DNA from: JAMHZE01 sp964424715
GTDB taxonomy: Bacteria; Pseudomonadota; Alphaproteobacteria; Rickettsiales; UBA8987
NCBI GenBank assembly: GCA_964424715.1
Contig: CAYRJW010000006.1
Location: 1 to 45,327 of the forward strand
Direction: 5' to 3'
DNA: 45,327 nucleotides
The first letter of the stretch is position 1. Every line of letters starts with the position of its first letter. Under the pieces are notes generated by a model. It made no database searches, was not told where the DNA came from, and saw only the letters and a program-made list of their open reading frames with translations. Shown piece by piece: positions 8,142 through 16,677 of this stretch. The position numbers and the translations under genes are program-made.

Positions 8142-8986
8142 ATGGCAAGAATAAACTTAATAAGAATGAATGGCCTGGGTAATGATTTCCTGATCTATGA
8201 TGCAAGGGGGCATTCTGGAACTGAGAAACTGAGGAACTTAGGAACTGAGGGAAAAATAATTGAGCTCTGCTCCCGCAGTAATTCCCAGACCAAGGGCTGC
8301 GACCAGTTCATTATCCTTATCGATTCCGAAAAAGCTGATATTGGAATGTTAGTTTATAATGCCGATGGCAGCGAGGTTTATGCCTGCGGCAATGCTACAC
8401 GCTGTGTTACAAGCATCATTGAAAAAGAAGGCCTCTCAGAAAAAATAAAGATAGAGACCAAAGCCGGGATCTTAACCGGTGAAGCAATTTCACCGAATAT
8501 GATATCCGTTGATATGGGTGAACCTATATTCGACTGGAAAAAAATCCCCCTCACAAAGATGTTGATACAAAGAGCCTGCCAATCGATATCGAAGGTTTCA
8601 GCCACCCTTTTGCAGTAAGCATGGGCAACCCACATATGGTATTCACTACCGATAAAGATGTTGAAACCATTGATGTAAAAACTGTTGGCGCTCCGCTTGA
8701 ACATCACCCTCTATTCCCTGAACGCGCCAATGTCAGCTTCGCGCAGATAGTGGATAGGAATAGTGTGAATCTACGCGTGTTCGAACGCGGTGCTGGGGAA
8801 ACTCTTGCCTGCGGCACAGGAGCCTGTGCCGCTGCAGTGGCGGCTATTTCACGGAATTTATGCGATAGAAAAATAAATATAAGAACCCATGGCGGCAATA
8901 TGGTGATAGAATGGCGCGCGAGTAATAATCACGTAATAATGACCGGCCCGGTTGAGTTTGAAGGTGAAGTGTCAGTAGATATTTAG
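8142..8986 (+). CDS. dapF: diaminopimelate epimerase, interrupted by a frameshift
   Basis: DapF converts LL- to meso-diaminopimelate for lysine and peptidoglycan. The first frame (8142-8618) holds the MNGLGNDF start, GCDQ and the first catalytic cysteine in YACGNATRC. A second frame, ending at 8986, holds MGNPHMV and the second catalytic cysteine in LACGTGACA. The reading switches frame near 8555-8557: adding one A to the AAA run restores a continuous P-L-T-K-D-V-D segment leading into MGNPHMV. All key residues survive, so an assembly or sequencing deletion is more likely than decay. A tandem array lies near the 5' end. TGAGG before the ATG supports the start. Confidence 0.88.
8217..8248. repeat. 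four 8-bp tandem units inside dapF
   Basis: Units GGAACTGA, GAAACTGA, GGAACTTA and GGAACTGA follow one another without gaps and are followed by GGGA. They encode the segment GTEKLRNLGTEG early in DapF, between the MNGLGNDF and GCDQ motifs, a region of variable length in the family. The array is in frame. Confidence 0.75.
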
Positions 8987-8990
8987 ATGA

Positions 8991-9428
8991 TCATCCCCTG
9001 ACCCGCTGCGCAGGCGCGATAGTATCAGCCTCACTTCCGCCAAGACCGATATACTTAGACGAAAATAATTCCTGAAACTGCTCTTTCAACTCCGGCATTC
9101 TGGTAACGGTTGCAATAATATTAACATGTTTCGCAACGGTCTGAAAACCAAGCACTTCATATTTTTCCAAGATGTCCTTTGTATTTTCCAGCATTCCACC
9201 GCTTTTATCTTCTATAAATTGATTAAAGGAATCACCATTAGGATATTGTTGCTTTGCCCTATTTTCCAGATCTGTCCTGATAGATTCAGATTTGATATGG
9301 CTGAAATCTAACCGATTCTTAAATTCTTTGAACAGATATTCATCATAAGCGGCATTAAGATAGTCCATCACCTCACTCACGAAGCGCTGTTTATTTTCAC
9401 CGGTCAAACCTGCTTTATTTTCTGACAT
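8991..9428 (-). CDS. hypothetical protein, 145 residues
   Basis: I do not recognise this protein. It is soluble, charged and predicted mainly helical, with no signal peptide or membrane segment and no cysteines. The central part (about 60-115) reads like helical pairs; the last 20 residues are less ordered and end in RVRG. An AAGGGG Shine-Dalgarno lies 6-7 bases before ATG 9428, which gives good support for the gene being real. It follows the RSH gene by 49 bases on the same strand, so co-transcription is likely. It ends 4 bases from the dapF stop on the other strand. Confidence 0.7.
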   Translation of the reverse strand: MSENKAGLTGENKQRFVSEVMDYLNAAYDEYLFKEFKNRLDFSHIKSESIRTDLENRAKQQYPNGDSFNQFIEDKSGGMLENTKDILEKYEVLGFQTVAKHVNIIATVTRMPELKEQFQELFSSKYIGLGGSEADTIAPAQRVRG

Positions 9429-9477
9429 AAACCCCTTTGTTATTTTCGGGTGAATCCTAGCATATTTTAAGGTTTTA

Positions 9478-11637
9478 TCAACCCTTATATCTCTTCACCG
9501 AATGTGTAAGGTTATAGGCTTTCAGGGCTTGTTTTACCTTATGCAAATGACCTATGGAATGAACTTCAAGGTCCATTATTATACGGCAGAAATCCTGTCC
9601 GCGGCCTGATATTCTGACGTTGTAAATATTAGAATCGGCATCGGCGCATATCTTGGCGAGATCACCCAGCACACCTTTTTTGTTTCCTACTTTAACATCA
9701 AGGCGTGAGCGGAAATAGCCAGCCTCGTTCTTTTCATCCCACTTCAGGTCTATCCAGCGTTCCGGCTCATCCACGTGGTTCTCAAGCTGTATGCAATCTG
9801 CGGTGTGGACCATAACGCCGCCACCAGCGATCTGAATTCCCACAATACGCTCACCAGGCAGCGGGCTGCAGCAGCTTGCGTAAGTAACGGCCATGCCATC
9901 GCTCAAACCTTTAAGCGCAATTTCGGCGCCTTCGGTCGCCAGATATTTGCCATCTACTTTCTCTTTTTTCGCGATGCTTGCCTGTGGGAATAATTGCTTC
10001 AATATCTCTGAACGCGATATTATCCCCTCGCCCATTGCGGAATATAATTCCTGCAGGTTCTTTTTCTTGAATACTTCCAGTAATGGCTCAAGCTTCGCTT
10101 CATCAAGCTCCTGCGAATTCTGCAGGAATATCTGGTTTACGATGGATTTACCAAGCACTGAATATTCTCCGGATTTCTGCTGGCGGATATAACGGCGTAT
10201 CTCGGCGCGTGCTTTTGCGGTTTTCACGAACCCATCCCACGATGCCTGAATGCTTGGAACTTTCGCCTGTATGATATCCACCTGATCGCCATTTTTCAGT
10301 TTTGTACGAAGCGGCACAACGCGCCCGTTTACCTTTGCGCCAACACAGGTGCGCCCCACCCCGGTATGCACGGCGAACGCAAAATCCACCGAACTTGCGC
10401 CCTTCGGCAGAACGATAAGATCACCGCCCGGCGTAAAGCAGAATACGTGATCGTGATACATTTCCAGCCGTGTATTCTCCAGCACCTCGTCCGGATCGTT
10501 GGCGTTCTCAAGCAGTTCAAGAAGCTGCCGCACCCAGCGATACTGGCTGCCATCGATATTATAATTGAAACCCTGCTTATAGCTCCAGTGCGCCGCAACG
10601 CCATATTCGGCTATCTCATGCATCTCACGCGTGCGTATCTGAATTTCTATGCGCTGCATATCCTCATTCACCACGATAGTATGCACCGACTGGTAATTAT
10701 TCGCCTTCGGCACACTGATATAATCATCGAACAGACCAGGCACCAGACGGTATTTGCTGTGTATAACGCCAAGCGCGCGGTAGCAATCATCTACCGAATC
10801 CACAATAACGCGGAATGCTATGATATCTGTAACGCTCTCGAACCCGATATTTTTCTTCTGCATCTTCAGCCAGATGGAGAACGGCATCTTCTCCCGCCCA
10901 GAAACTTCCGCCTTAACATTGGCCTCCGCTAGCGCCTTGTTCAGAGTATCCACCGTGCGGGAAACGATGTTCTCATCCAGCCCGCGTAAGTATTCCAATC
11001 TAGTCTGAACCGAAGCATAAACATCCGGATATAATTCACGGAATGCGATATTCTGCAATTCCACCTTCACCTTATGCATACCGATACGCTCCGCCAGCGG
11101 CGCGTAGATATCCATCGTCTCTTTCGCAATGCGTGCCCGCTTATGATCTTTCTTGATGAAATGCAACGTCCGCATATTATGCAACCTATCCGCCAGTTTT
11201 ACGAACAGCACGCGTATATCTTCCGATATCGCCAATAAAAATTTCCTGAAATTCTCAGCCTGCCTTTCATTATCGGTGCGGAAATTTATCTTTTCAAGTT
11301 TGGTAACGCCGTTGACTATATAAGCGATCTCCGGCCCGAACTCATTCTTTATCATATCCAGCGTCGCCTCGGTATCCTCCACCGTATCATGCAGCAGCGC
11401 CGTAACGATAGAACCAATATCCAGTTTCAACTCTGCCAGTATCTGCGCCACCTCGATAGGATGCAGATAATACGGATCCCCACTCTGCCGCAACTGGTCC
11501 CCATGATATTTCACCGCAAAATCGATAGCCTTCTGCACAAACTTCCGGTCAAAATCCGGATTATAGGAAGCAATGGTCGCGAGCAACTCGGCTCCGGGTT
11601 GGGTATTCTCTGTGGTATGTTTATTTATGTTTTCCAT
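9478..11637 (-). CDS. spoT: bifunctional (p)ppGpp synthetase/hydrolase, RelA/SpoT homologue
   Basis: This 719-residue protein has the whole long RSH architecture. An HD hydrolase domain carries YLHPIEVAQIL, LLHDTVEDT and KLADRLHNMRTL. The synthetase domain has DIIAFRVIV and the DYISVPKANNYQSVHT block. A TGS domain is near residues 405-465, and a C-terminal ACT domain (about the last 75) follows a zinc-finger-like CCSPLPG segment. It makes and degrades (p)ppGpp during stress. With HD motifs intact it is the Rel/SpoT type, probably the only long RSH. The frame extends to 11682 into a repeat element; ATG 11637 (MENINKH) is the likely start. Confidence 0.93.
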   Translation of the reverse strand: MENINKHTTENTQPGAELLATIASYNPDFDRKFVQKAIDFAVKYHGDQLRQSGDPYYLHPIEVAQILAELKLDIGSIVTALLHDTVEDTEATLDMIKNEFGPEIAYIVNGVTKLEKINFRTDNERQAENFRKFLLAISEDIRVLFVKLADRLHNMRTLHFIKKDHKRARIAKETMDIYAPLAERIGMHKVKVELQNIAFRELYPDVYASVQTRLEYLRGLDENIVSRTVDTLNKALAEANVKAEVSGREKMPFSIWLKMQKKNIGFESVTDIIAFRVIVDSVDDCYRALGVIHSKYRLVPGLFDDYISVPKANNYQSVHTIVVNEDMQRIEIQIRTREMHEIAEYGVAAHWSYKQGFNYNIDGSQYRWVRQLLELLENANDPDEVLENTRLEMYHDHVFCFTPGGDLIVLPKGASSVDFAFAVHTGVGRTCVGAKVNGRVVPLRTKLKNGDQVDIIQAKVPSIQASWDGFVKTAKARAEIRRYIRQQKSGEYSVLGKSIVNQIFLQNSQELDEAKLEPLLEVFKKKNLQELYSAMGEGIISRSEILKQLFPQASIAKKEKVDGKYLATEGAEIALKGLSDGMAVTYASCCSPLPGERIVGIQIAGGGVMVHTADCIQLENHVDEPERWIDLKWDEKNEAGYFRSRLDVKVGNKKGVLGDLAKICADADSNIYNVRISGRGQDFCRIIMDLEVHSIGHLHKVKQALKAYNLTHSVKRYKG

Positions 11638-11649
11638 ATTCTCTCTTTC

Positions 11650-11775
11650 CGTCATTGCGAGGGAGCATCGCGACCGCGGCAATCCATCCTAAACTAATGG
11701 AATAAATTAATCTGAATTGCTTACGCAATAAATACTAACTGGATTGCTTCGTCGCTACCGCTTCTCGCAATGACG
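11650..11775. repeat. REP/MITE-like palindromic element upstream of spoT
   Basis: The left end CGTCATTGCGAG and right end CTCGCAATGACG are perfect 12-bp inverted repeats. Homology continues inward for about 37 bases on each side, with GCAATCC blocks in both arms and an AT-rich centre. There is no open frame for a transposase. Similar CATTGCGAG...GCAATCC elements are dispersed in many bacterial genomes, including Rickettsiales. It sits 13 bases upstream of the RSH start codon and so is probably transcribed in its leader. Confidence 0.85.
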
Positions 11776-11896
11776 AGTATGGAATAATAATACGATAAAA
11801 TTAAGGGAATTTGTAGGGAAAAGTCATTTACCTGAATAAATCACTATGGGTTCTACCGTTAATAGCTTTAAAACATCACCTCAGGATATTAGGAAT

Positions 11897-11925
11897 AAAA
11901 AAAGGGGTTAGTTACCTAACCCCTT
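11897..11925 (-). terminator. intrinsic terminator after rpoZ
   Basis: A perfect 10-bp stem, AAGGGGTTAG with CTAACCCCTT, encloses the loop TTAC (11902-11925). On the minus strand it is followed by seven T's. It begins 28 bases after the rpoZ stop, so it ends the rpsA-rpoZ transcript and implies that spoT has its own promoter. Confidence 0.9.
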
Positions 11926-11952
11926 GATCTCGTATATATTTAAATAGGTCTA

Positions 11953-12360
11953 TTACTCAACGATATCGCCAGCAGTAGACTGGTCAACGGTCGAAAAACC
12001 ATCGCCCATATCTTCATCACTTGCAAGGTTCGCTTCGGAGGCTTCGGCTATTGCAGCAGCAATGTCGGCTTCCTCGGCGTCGATCTCGATGGAATCGTTG
12101 TTGTTCGCAGGAGCGACGAATTCTTCGAATTTGTCTTTTTCCTTCTGGTATGATTTCAGCAGGTCCGCGCGGAGAGGTTCTATCTCAACGGTGGATTCAG
12201 CTATCTCGCGAAGTGATATAACCGTATCTTTCTCACCTTTGCGTTCAATAGTAAGTGCGGCACCGGATGATATGTTCCTTGCCCTTTGTGAAGCAAGTGC
12301 CACAAGCTCAAAACGATCATCAACTTTTTCAAGGCAATCTTCAATTGTTACTCTAGCCAT
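11953..12360 (-). CDS. rpoZ: RNA polymerase omega subunit
   Basis: The 135-residue protein opens with MARVTIEDCLEKVDDRFELVALASQRAR, the omega signature, and continues with an I-x-L-REIA block near residues 48-52. Omega helps assemble and stabilise RNA polymerase and links it to ppGpp response. The C-terminal half is an acidic, Ala-rich tail (about 85-135), longer than in E. coli but common in Alphaproteobacteria. AAAGGAG lies directly upstream of the ATG. The gene follows rpsA by 79 bases and precedes spoT, the usual partner, though a terminator separates them. Confidence 0.95.
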   Translation of the reverse strand: MARVTIEDCLEKVDDRFELVALASQRARNISSGAALTIERKGEKDTVISLREIAESTVEIEPLRADLLKSYQKEKDKFEEFVAPANNNDSIEIDAEEADIAAAIAEASEANLASDEDMGDGFSTVDQSTAGDIVE

Positions 12361-12377
12361 TTTTGTTCTCCTTTGTT

Positions 12378-12428
12378 GGTGCTAGTGCTGGTACTAGTGC
12401 CAAGTGTTAATCCACCAGCACTAGCACC
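12378..12428. repeat. 15-bp perfect inverted repeat between rpsA and rpoZ
   Basis: GGTGCTAGTGCTGGT (12378-12392) is exactly complementary to ACCAGCACTAGCACC (12414-12428), with a 21-base loop. Each arm and the flanks consist of degenerate 6-mers such as GCTAGT, GCTGGT and ACTAGT. No T run follows on either strand, so it should form a stable RNA hairpin in the intercistronic spacer without acting as an intrinsic terminator. It ends 14-18 bases upstream of the rpoZ Shine-Dalgarno on the minus strand. Confidence 0.8.
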
Positions 12429-12439
12429 CGCACTAATCA

Positions 12440-14230
12440 CTATTTTTTCTTCTTAGTAGTCGCTTTCTTCTCAACTTTTTCAGCTTTCTTTTCAGCTTTA
12501 GGTTCTTTTGCTTCAGCGGAAGCTTTGCTTAGAGCTTGGCCTAAGATACCACCAAGAGCGGCACCTGAATCAGCGGAGCCGTATTTCTCGATAGCTTTCT
12601 TCTCTTCATCAACTTCATAGGCTTTGATGGAAAGTTTCACTTCTTTGGTCTTTTTCTCAAGGCCGACTATCTTCGCATCGATACGGTCACCGGCAGAGAA
12701 TCTCTCAGGACGGCATTCAACCTTATCTTTGGAAAGCTCAGAGCGTTTGATGAACGCAGTAACGCCATCAACAACCTGAACCGCGATACCATCATCTTTA
12801 ACTTCGGTAACGTTGAAAGTATAAACCTTGCCTTTTTCGAACTGATCGAAAGCAGAAGCATTCGGATCATCAGTAAGATGCTTGATGGAAAGAGATATTT
12901 TCTCTTTATTAGGTTCAAGCTCAAGAACAAGGATCTTAACTTTATCGCCTTTATTATATTTCTTGATAGCCTCTTCGCCTTTTTCAGACCATGAGATATC
13001 AGATATATGAACAAGGCCATCAGCTTCAGGATGTTTCTCGAAGCCAACGAAGATACCGAAATCAGTAACGGATTTAACGGTTCCTTCAACAGTATCGCCT
13101 TTCTTGTAGTCTTCAGCGAATTTGGTCCAAGGGTTATCCTGAGTTTGTTTGATACCAAGAGATAAACGTTGTTTTTCAGGTTCGATGGAAAGTATCATCA
13201 CCTCAACTTCTTCACCTTTCTTATAGATGGAAGATGGGTTAACGTTCTTCTTGCCCCAAGACATTTCAGAAACGTGTACTAGACCTTCAATACCGGATGC
13301 CAGCTCAACGAAGATACCGTAATCAGTGATGTTGGTTATCTTACCTTTATGTTTAGTGCCTTCGGCATATTTGCCATCGCCGCTATCCCAAGGGTTATTC
13401 TTAAGCTGTTTAAGGCCAAGAGATATACGTTTTGTTTTCTCATCAAACTTGATAATTTTAAGTTTGATCTTCTCACCAACTTTAAGAACTTCAGACGGGT
13501 GATTGATACGGCTCCACGAAATATCGGTAACGTGAAGAAGACCATCAACCGCACCAAGGTCAACGAATGCGCCGTAGTCAGTGATGTTCTTAACAACACC
13601 TTCAATAGCATCACCTTCTTTGATCTTGGAAAGAACTTCCTGTCTTTCGCTGGTTTGTGATTCTTCCATGATAGCACGGCGGGAAACGATAATGTTACCG
13701 CGCACCCTGTCCATTTTCAATATCTGGAAAGGCTGAACTATGTTCATTAATGGAGTAACATCTTTTATAGGGCGAACATCAACCTGTGAACCTGGAAGGA
13801 ACGCAAGGCAACCGCCAAAATCAACAACGAAGCCACCTTTAACGCGAGTGGTCATAACGCCATCGATATTCTCAGTTTTCTTGAATGCTTTTTCAAGTCT
13901 GCCCCAATTTTCTTCCTGAACCGCACGGTGACGGGAAAGGATTATTTCCTGAGCAGCGTTTTCCATTCTCTCAACGAATACGGAAACCTCATCGCCAACA
14001 TTCAGCGCATCTCTTTCTGATTCAGGGAAATCTTTTAATGCAACACGGCCTTCAGATTTGAAGCCGATATCGATAAGCACAGCTTCCTCATCACGGGAAA
14101 CGATGATACCTTTTACTGTCGAGCCTTCTTCAAGCCTTTCAATACTGTTATCTGCAAATAATTTTGAGAAATCTTCATTAGTCTGGTAGGTTGAATCGAA
14201 TTCAACCATTGCAACACGAGCTTTAGCCAT
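12440..14230 (-). CDS. rpsA: 30S ribosomal protein S1
   Basis: The 596-residue protein has six S1 (OB-fold) repeats. Recurrent GxIVKNITDYGAFVDLG-type strands are visible at about residues 205, 290 and 375, with H(V/I)SDISW or HVSEMSW turns. It ends in a Lys/Glu-rich tail with KKATTKKKK. S1 captures mRNA leaders on the 30S subunit, which matters here because several genes lack a clear Shine-Dalgarno. Start ATG 14230 has AAGGTAAT upstream. The usual cmk-rpsA pair is interrupted by the TPP enzyme gene, and rpoZ follows. Confidence 0.97.
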   Translation of the reverse strand: MAKARVAMVEFDSTYQTNEDFSKLFADNSIERLEEGSTVKGIIVSRDEEAVLIDIGFKSEGRVALKDFPESERDALNVGDEVSVFVERMENAAQEIILSRHRAVQEENWGRLEKAFKKTENIDGVMTTRVKGGFVVDFGGCLAFLPGSQVDVRPIKDVTPLMNIVQPFQILKMDRVRGNIIVSRRAIMEESQTSERQEVLSKIKEGDAIEGVVKNITDYGAFVDLGAVDGLLHVTDISWSRINHPSEVLKVGEKIKLKIIKFDEKTKRISLGLKQLKNNPWDSGDGKYAEGTKHKGKITNITDYGIFVELASGIEGLVHVSEMSWGKKNVNPSSIYKKGEEVEVMILSIEPEKQRLSLGIKQTQDNPWTKFAEDYKKGDTVEGTVKSVTDFGIFVGFEKHPEADGLVHISDISWSEKGEEAIKKYNKGDKVKILVLELEPNKEKISLSIKHLTDDPNASAFDQFEKGKVYTFNVTEVKDDGIAVQVVDGVTAFIKRSELSKDKVECRPERFSAGDRIDAKIVGLEKKTKEVKLSIKAYEVDEEKKAIEKYGSADSGAALGGILGQALSKASAEAKEPKAEKKAEKVEKKATTKKKK

Positions 14231-14429
14231 TTTATTACCTTTATTTTACGAACTTTGAATGCTTTGATTCGTTGTTCTACTCATCCCAACTGCATATGGG
14301 GTTATGTTAATAATGGTATTATATGTTGTCTGTGGAAGTTATGCAGAGACTCAATAATACCCAGCTTTAAGGGTTACCCCTTGAAGTGGGGGTGTTTTAA
14401 CCCGATCTTGGGGAGATTGCAAGGGTTAT
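14231..14429 (-). promoter_or_regulatory. rpsA: rpsA leader region with a possible promoter
   Basis: This non-coding stretch between the TPP enzyme gene and rpsA contains, on the minus strand, TATAAT (14318-14323 on the plus strand reads ATTATA) but no convincing -35 hexamer. That leaves a leader of about 80 bases before rpsA. Short G/C-rich inverted segments around 14370-14425 (AAGGGTTACCCCTT and partial AACCC/GGGTT pairing) could fold downstream of the TPP gene, but no T run follows. S1 autoregulates through its leader in E. coli; whether it does so here cannot be told. Confidence 0.3.
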
Positions 14430-16496
14430 TTACGCCGTTCTTTCCATAGGCTTTTTGACAGATTGGATAGAGGCTATATTTGAATATATCACATTTAGTC
14501 CTGTTTCCTGGAAACCTTCCTTAGCGGCCTTAGCTATTGAATTAGCGTCTGGTTCTGCCTCAGAGCTCCTGCAGCCTTCAACCGTATAACTCTTGTTTTT
14601 GTAACCCACAAACTCTGTAGGGGTCTGATCATAGCCAGCTTCTTGTACTTCGGCCCCATCTGTGATCAACGGAATTGCAGCCTCCACAGATTTATGCCCG
14701 CCATTATCCAGAGCAACAAAGTTAACCGACACACCTTTTTTCTTCGCGGCCGCATGGACCTTTTTAAGCTCAAGATCACTCATATAACCCGAACCGCCAT
14801 CACCCGCCACTAATAATATCTTGTCATATTTTCCGCTGTTAATAGCTCCTAAAGTAGCTCCAGCGACATAGCCCAATATACCCTGCTCCGGATAGATAAC
14901 CTTCATGTTATCTTCTGCGCTGGTATTTTGTCCTGTAAAATCCAGATATTTTAAAAGCTTACCACCAGAGTTGCCTGAACAAGCCACCACAAGCCTTCTG
15001 CCAGATTCATTTTTCATCAGGTCAGCTAAACCTAAATGTATATCCCTCAATCCTTCCGCCTCAGTATTAATCTCTTCAGGACTATCTTTGGATTTCTTCA
15101 TCATTATGTGACTAGTTCTTGTATCGTTCTGAAGTTTTGCTGTAATGGCCTCTATAACGTTAAGTTTTACCGTTGGGCTTCCATATTTTTTTCTGTTTAA
15201 ATATTCAATCGCAGCACGCGGGTCTGCATCAATCCCTATCATATCAGGGAATTCATTTTTCAGGCTCTCTAACTTTTCAGCTGTATCTATCATAAAAAGT
15301 CTGCCTTTCCTAGACAGGCTTTGGTGAGTAGCCAGATCTGCTCTGTTCATGGTTATGGAAGCGTTAGGCGCTCCACCTATACAAACTTCTATGTTAAATT
15401 TTTTGATGGCGGCAGCTACATTCAGATCCATAACGTGGGATGATGAAACCAGTTCATTAGACGCGCCGGATAACATATGCGTTCCTTCAGGATCCGTCAG
15501 AACACCACCGACCATTTTGTTTTTTGAGAATTTCTGGAATTCTGGTATCAATTTATATCCACCTAGCCTGTTGGCATGAGACATTCCCGCTCCAAGAGTA
15601 TATAAAACGCTGGAACCTTCTTGCTGATACATCTCATATAACATATCAAGCTTTGCTATTGCATCATCACTTAAAGGTTTTTCCGACACATCTGGCTTAG
15701 CAGTAAGTTTTTCGATCTGTTCTGGAGAAAGTTCCACTTTTATACCAGTCAGATTGTAAGGATAGGCAACAACCCCGGCTGTTCCTTCCAGAAGCATTTT
15801 GGCCATCATAGGCTTTAGTACATTTATTATTCTTTCAACCTCTGCCTGAGGATCAAAAGTCTGACCATGCTCTACTTTTGTCTCATATATATTACCCTTG
15901 AAAAGCTGGCTATATTCCTGCAGATCTCCTGGCTGGAAATGCGTATCATCAGATCTACCATCCAGATTCGAACCAATAATAGCAAGAAGTGGTATTCTAG
16001 CATTTTTTGCTATGTACCTCATGTAATCACTTGCAGTCACGAACCCGGCCATATGGGTACTGACAAAACCACTAATACCAATTTCTTTAGAAGATTTGAT
16101 GTAACCTATCGCCTCCCCAACACCGCTTGTCTCGGATGAAGAGTTAAAACGTTTTATACCCTGCATTTCCAGATAGGCACTTTGCCTTATAACTCCACCG
16201 CCAGTAACGCCAGCCACCATATCAACATAACAGCTCTTCAGCGCCATCGCCCACACCTGTGCGGCAGTTACGTTCTTATAATCAATACTCAGATCCTTAT
16301 CGACCAGGAAAACCTTATCACCTAATATGATCTTGTTTTGAGATGCAGCTGACTCAGCAGGTTTATTTGGTGTAAAATCCGGGACATCAGTTCCAAGGCT
16401 CAGAAGATTCTGTTCCCTGAAATAAGCCGTTTCACGATCATAACCATGAATATTACCTTTTTCGACAAAGCTACCCGGCATAATTCCATTATTCAT
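14430..16496 (-). CDS. divergent thiamine-diphosphate-dependent enzyme, acetolactate synthase-like
   Basis: This 688-residue protein has the three-domain layout of the acetolactate synthase/pyruvate oxidase superfamily. The N-terminal Pyr domain has VAGVTGGGVIRQ (94-105) and a glutamate at residue 122 (SSSETSGVGEA) matching the catalytic Glu. A central domain (about 250-420) includes YTLGAGMSHANR. The C-terminal PP domain has the GDG cofactor motif at 565-567 and VALDN at 594-598. Usual members have about 550-600 residues and a GDG-to-N spacing nearer 25 than the 29 seen. I cannot name a subfamily or reaction. AGGGGAA precedes ATG 16496, and it has its own strong promoter. Confidence 0.8.
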   Translation of the reverse strand: MNNGIMPGSFVEKGNIHGYDRETAYFREQNLLSLGTDVPDFTPNKPAESAASQNKIILGDKVFLVDKDLSIDYKNVTAAQVWAMALKSCYVDMVAGVTGGGVIRQSAYLEMQGIKRFNSSSETSGVGEAIGYIKSSKEIGISGFVSTHMAGFVTASDYMRYIAKNARIPLLAIIGSNLDGRSDDTHFQPGDLQEYSQLFKGNIYETKVEHGQTFDPQAEVERIINVLKPMMAKMLLEGTAGVVAYPYNLTGIKVELSPEQIEKLTAKPDVSEKPLSDDAIAKLDMLYEMYQQEGSSVLYTLGAGMSHANRLGGYKLIPEFQKFSKNKMVGGVLTDPEGTHMLSGASNELVSSSHVMDLNVAAAIKKFNIEVCIGGAPNASITMNRADLATHQSLSRKGRLFMIDTAEKLESLKNEFPDMIGIDADPRAAIEYLNRKKYGSPTVKLNVIEAITAKLQNDTRTSHIMMKKSKDSPEEINTEAEGLRDIHLGLADLMKNESGRRLVVACSGNSGGKLLKYLDFTGQNTSAEDNMKVIYPEQGILGYVAGATLGAINSGKYDKILLVAGDGGSGYMSDLELKKVHAAAKKKGVSVNFVALDNGGHKSVEAAIPLITDGAEVQEAGYDQTPTEFVGYKNKSYTVEGCRSSEAEPDANSIAKAAKEGFQETGLNVIYSNIASIQSVKKPMERTA

Positions 16497-16619
16497 TACA
16501 TTCCCCTATATCATCCGTTCATCATATCCATGCTCTTATCATATACTAAAAAGGTTAAACAAACGTTAACTCACTGAAAATTTTTGTGACTACTTGATAA
16601 CCCCTCAAAATATAGCACT

Positions 16620-16647
16620 ATTTTATACAATTTTACTGGTTTGTCAA
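16620..16647 (-). promoter_or_regulatory. sigma-70-type promoter for the TPP enzyme gene
   Basis: On the minus strand a perfect -35 TTGACA (plus strand 16642-16647) is separated by 16 bases from TAAAAT (16620-16625), one base off the -10 consensus. Transcription would begin near 16613, giving a leader of about 115 bases before ATG 16496. The promoter lies in the 181-base spacer after cmk, so the TPP gene need not rely on cmk read-through. Confidence 0.65.
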
Positions 16648-16677
16648 AGGAATTACGTTTTAGCATACTTCTATAGC

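Noticed and set aside
8555..8621. Programmed ribosomal frameshift in dapF
   Set aside because: The site has only a three-base A run and no strong slippery heptamer or downstream structure. DapF is not known to use frameshifting; a one-base error is simpler.
14430..16496. Naming the TPP enzyme as IlvB
   Set aside because: Motif order fits the superfamily, but family-level sequence does not, and there is no ilvN or ilvC nearby.
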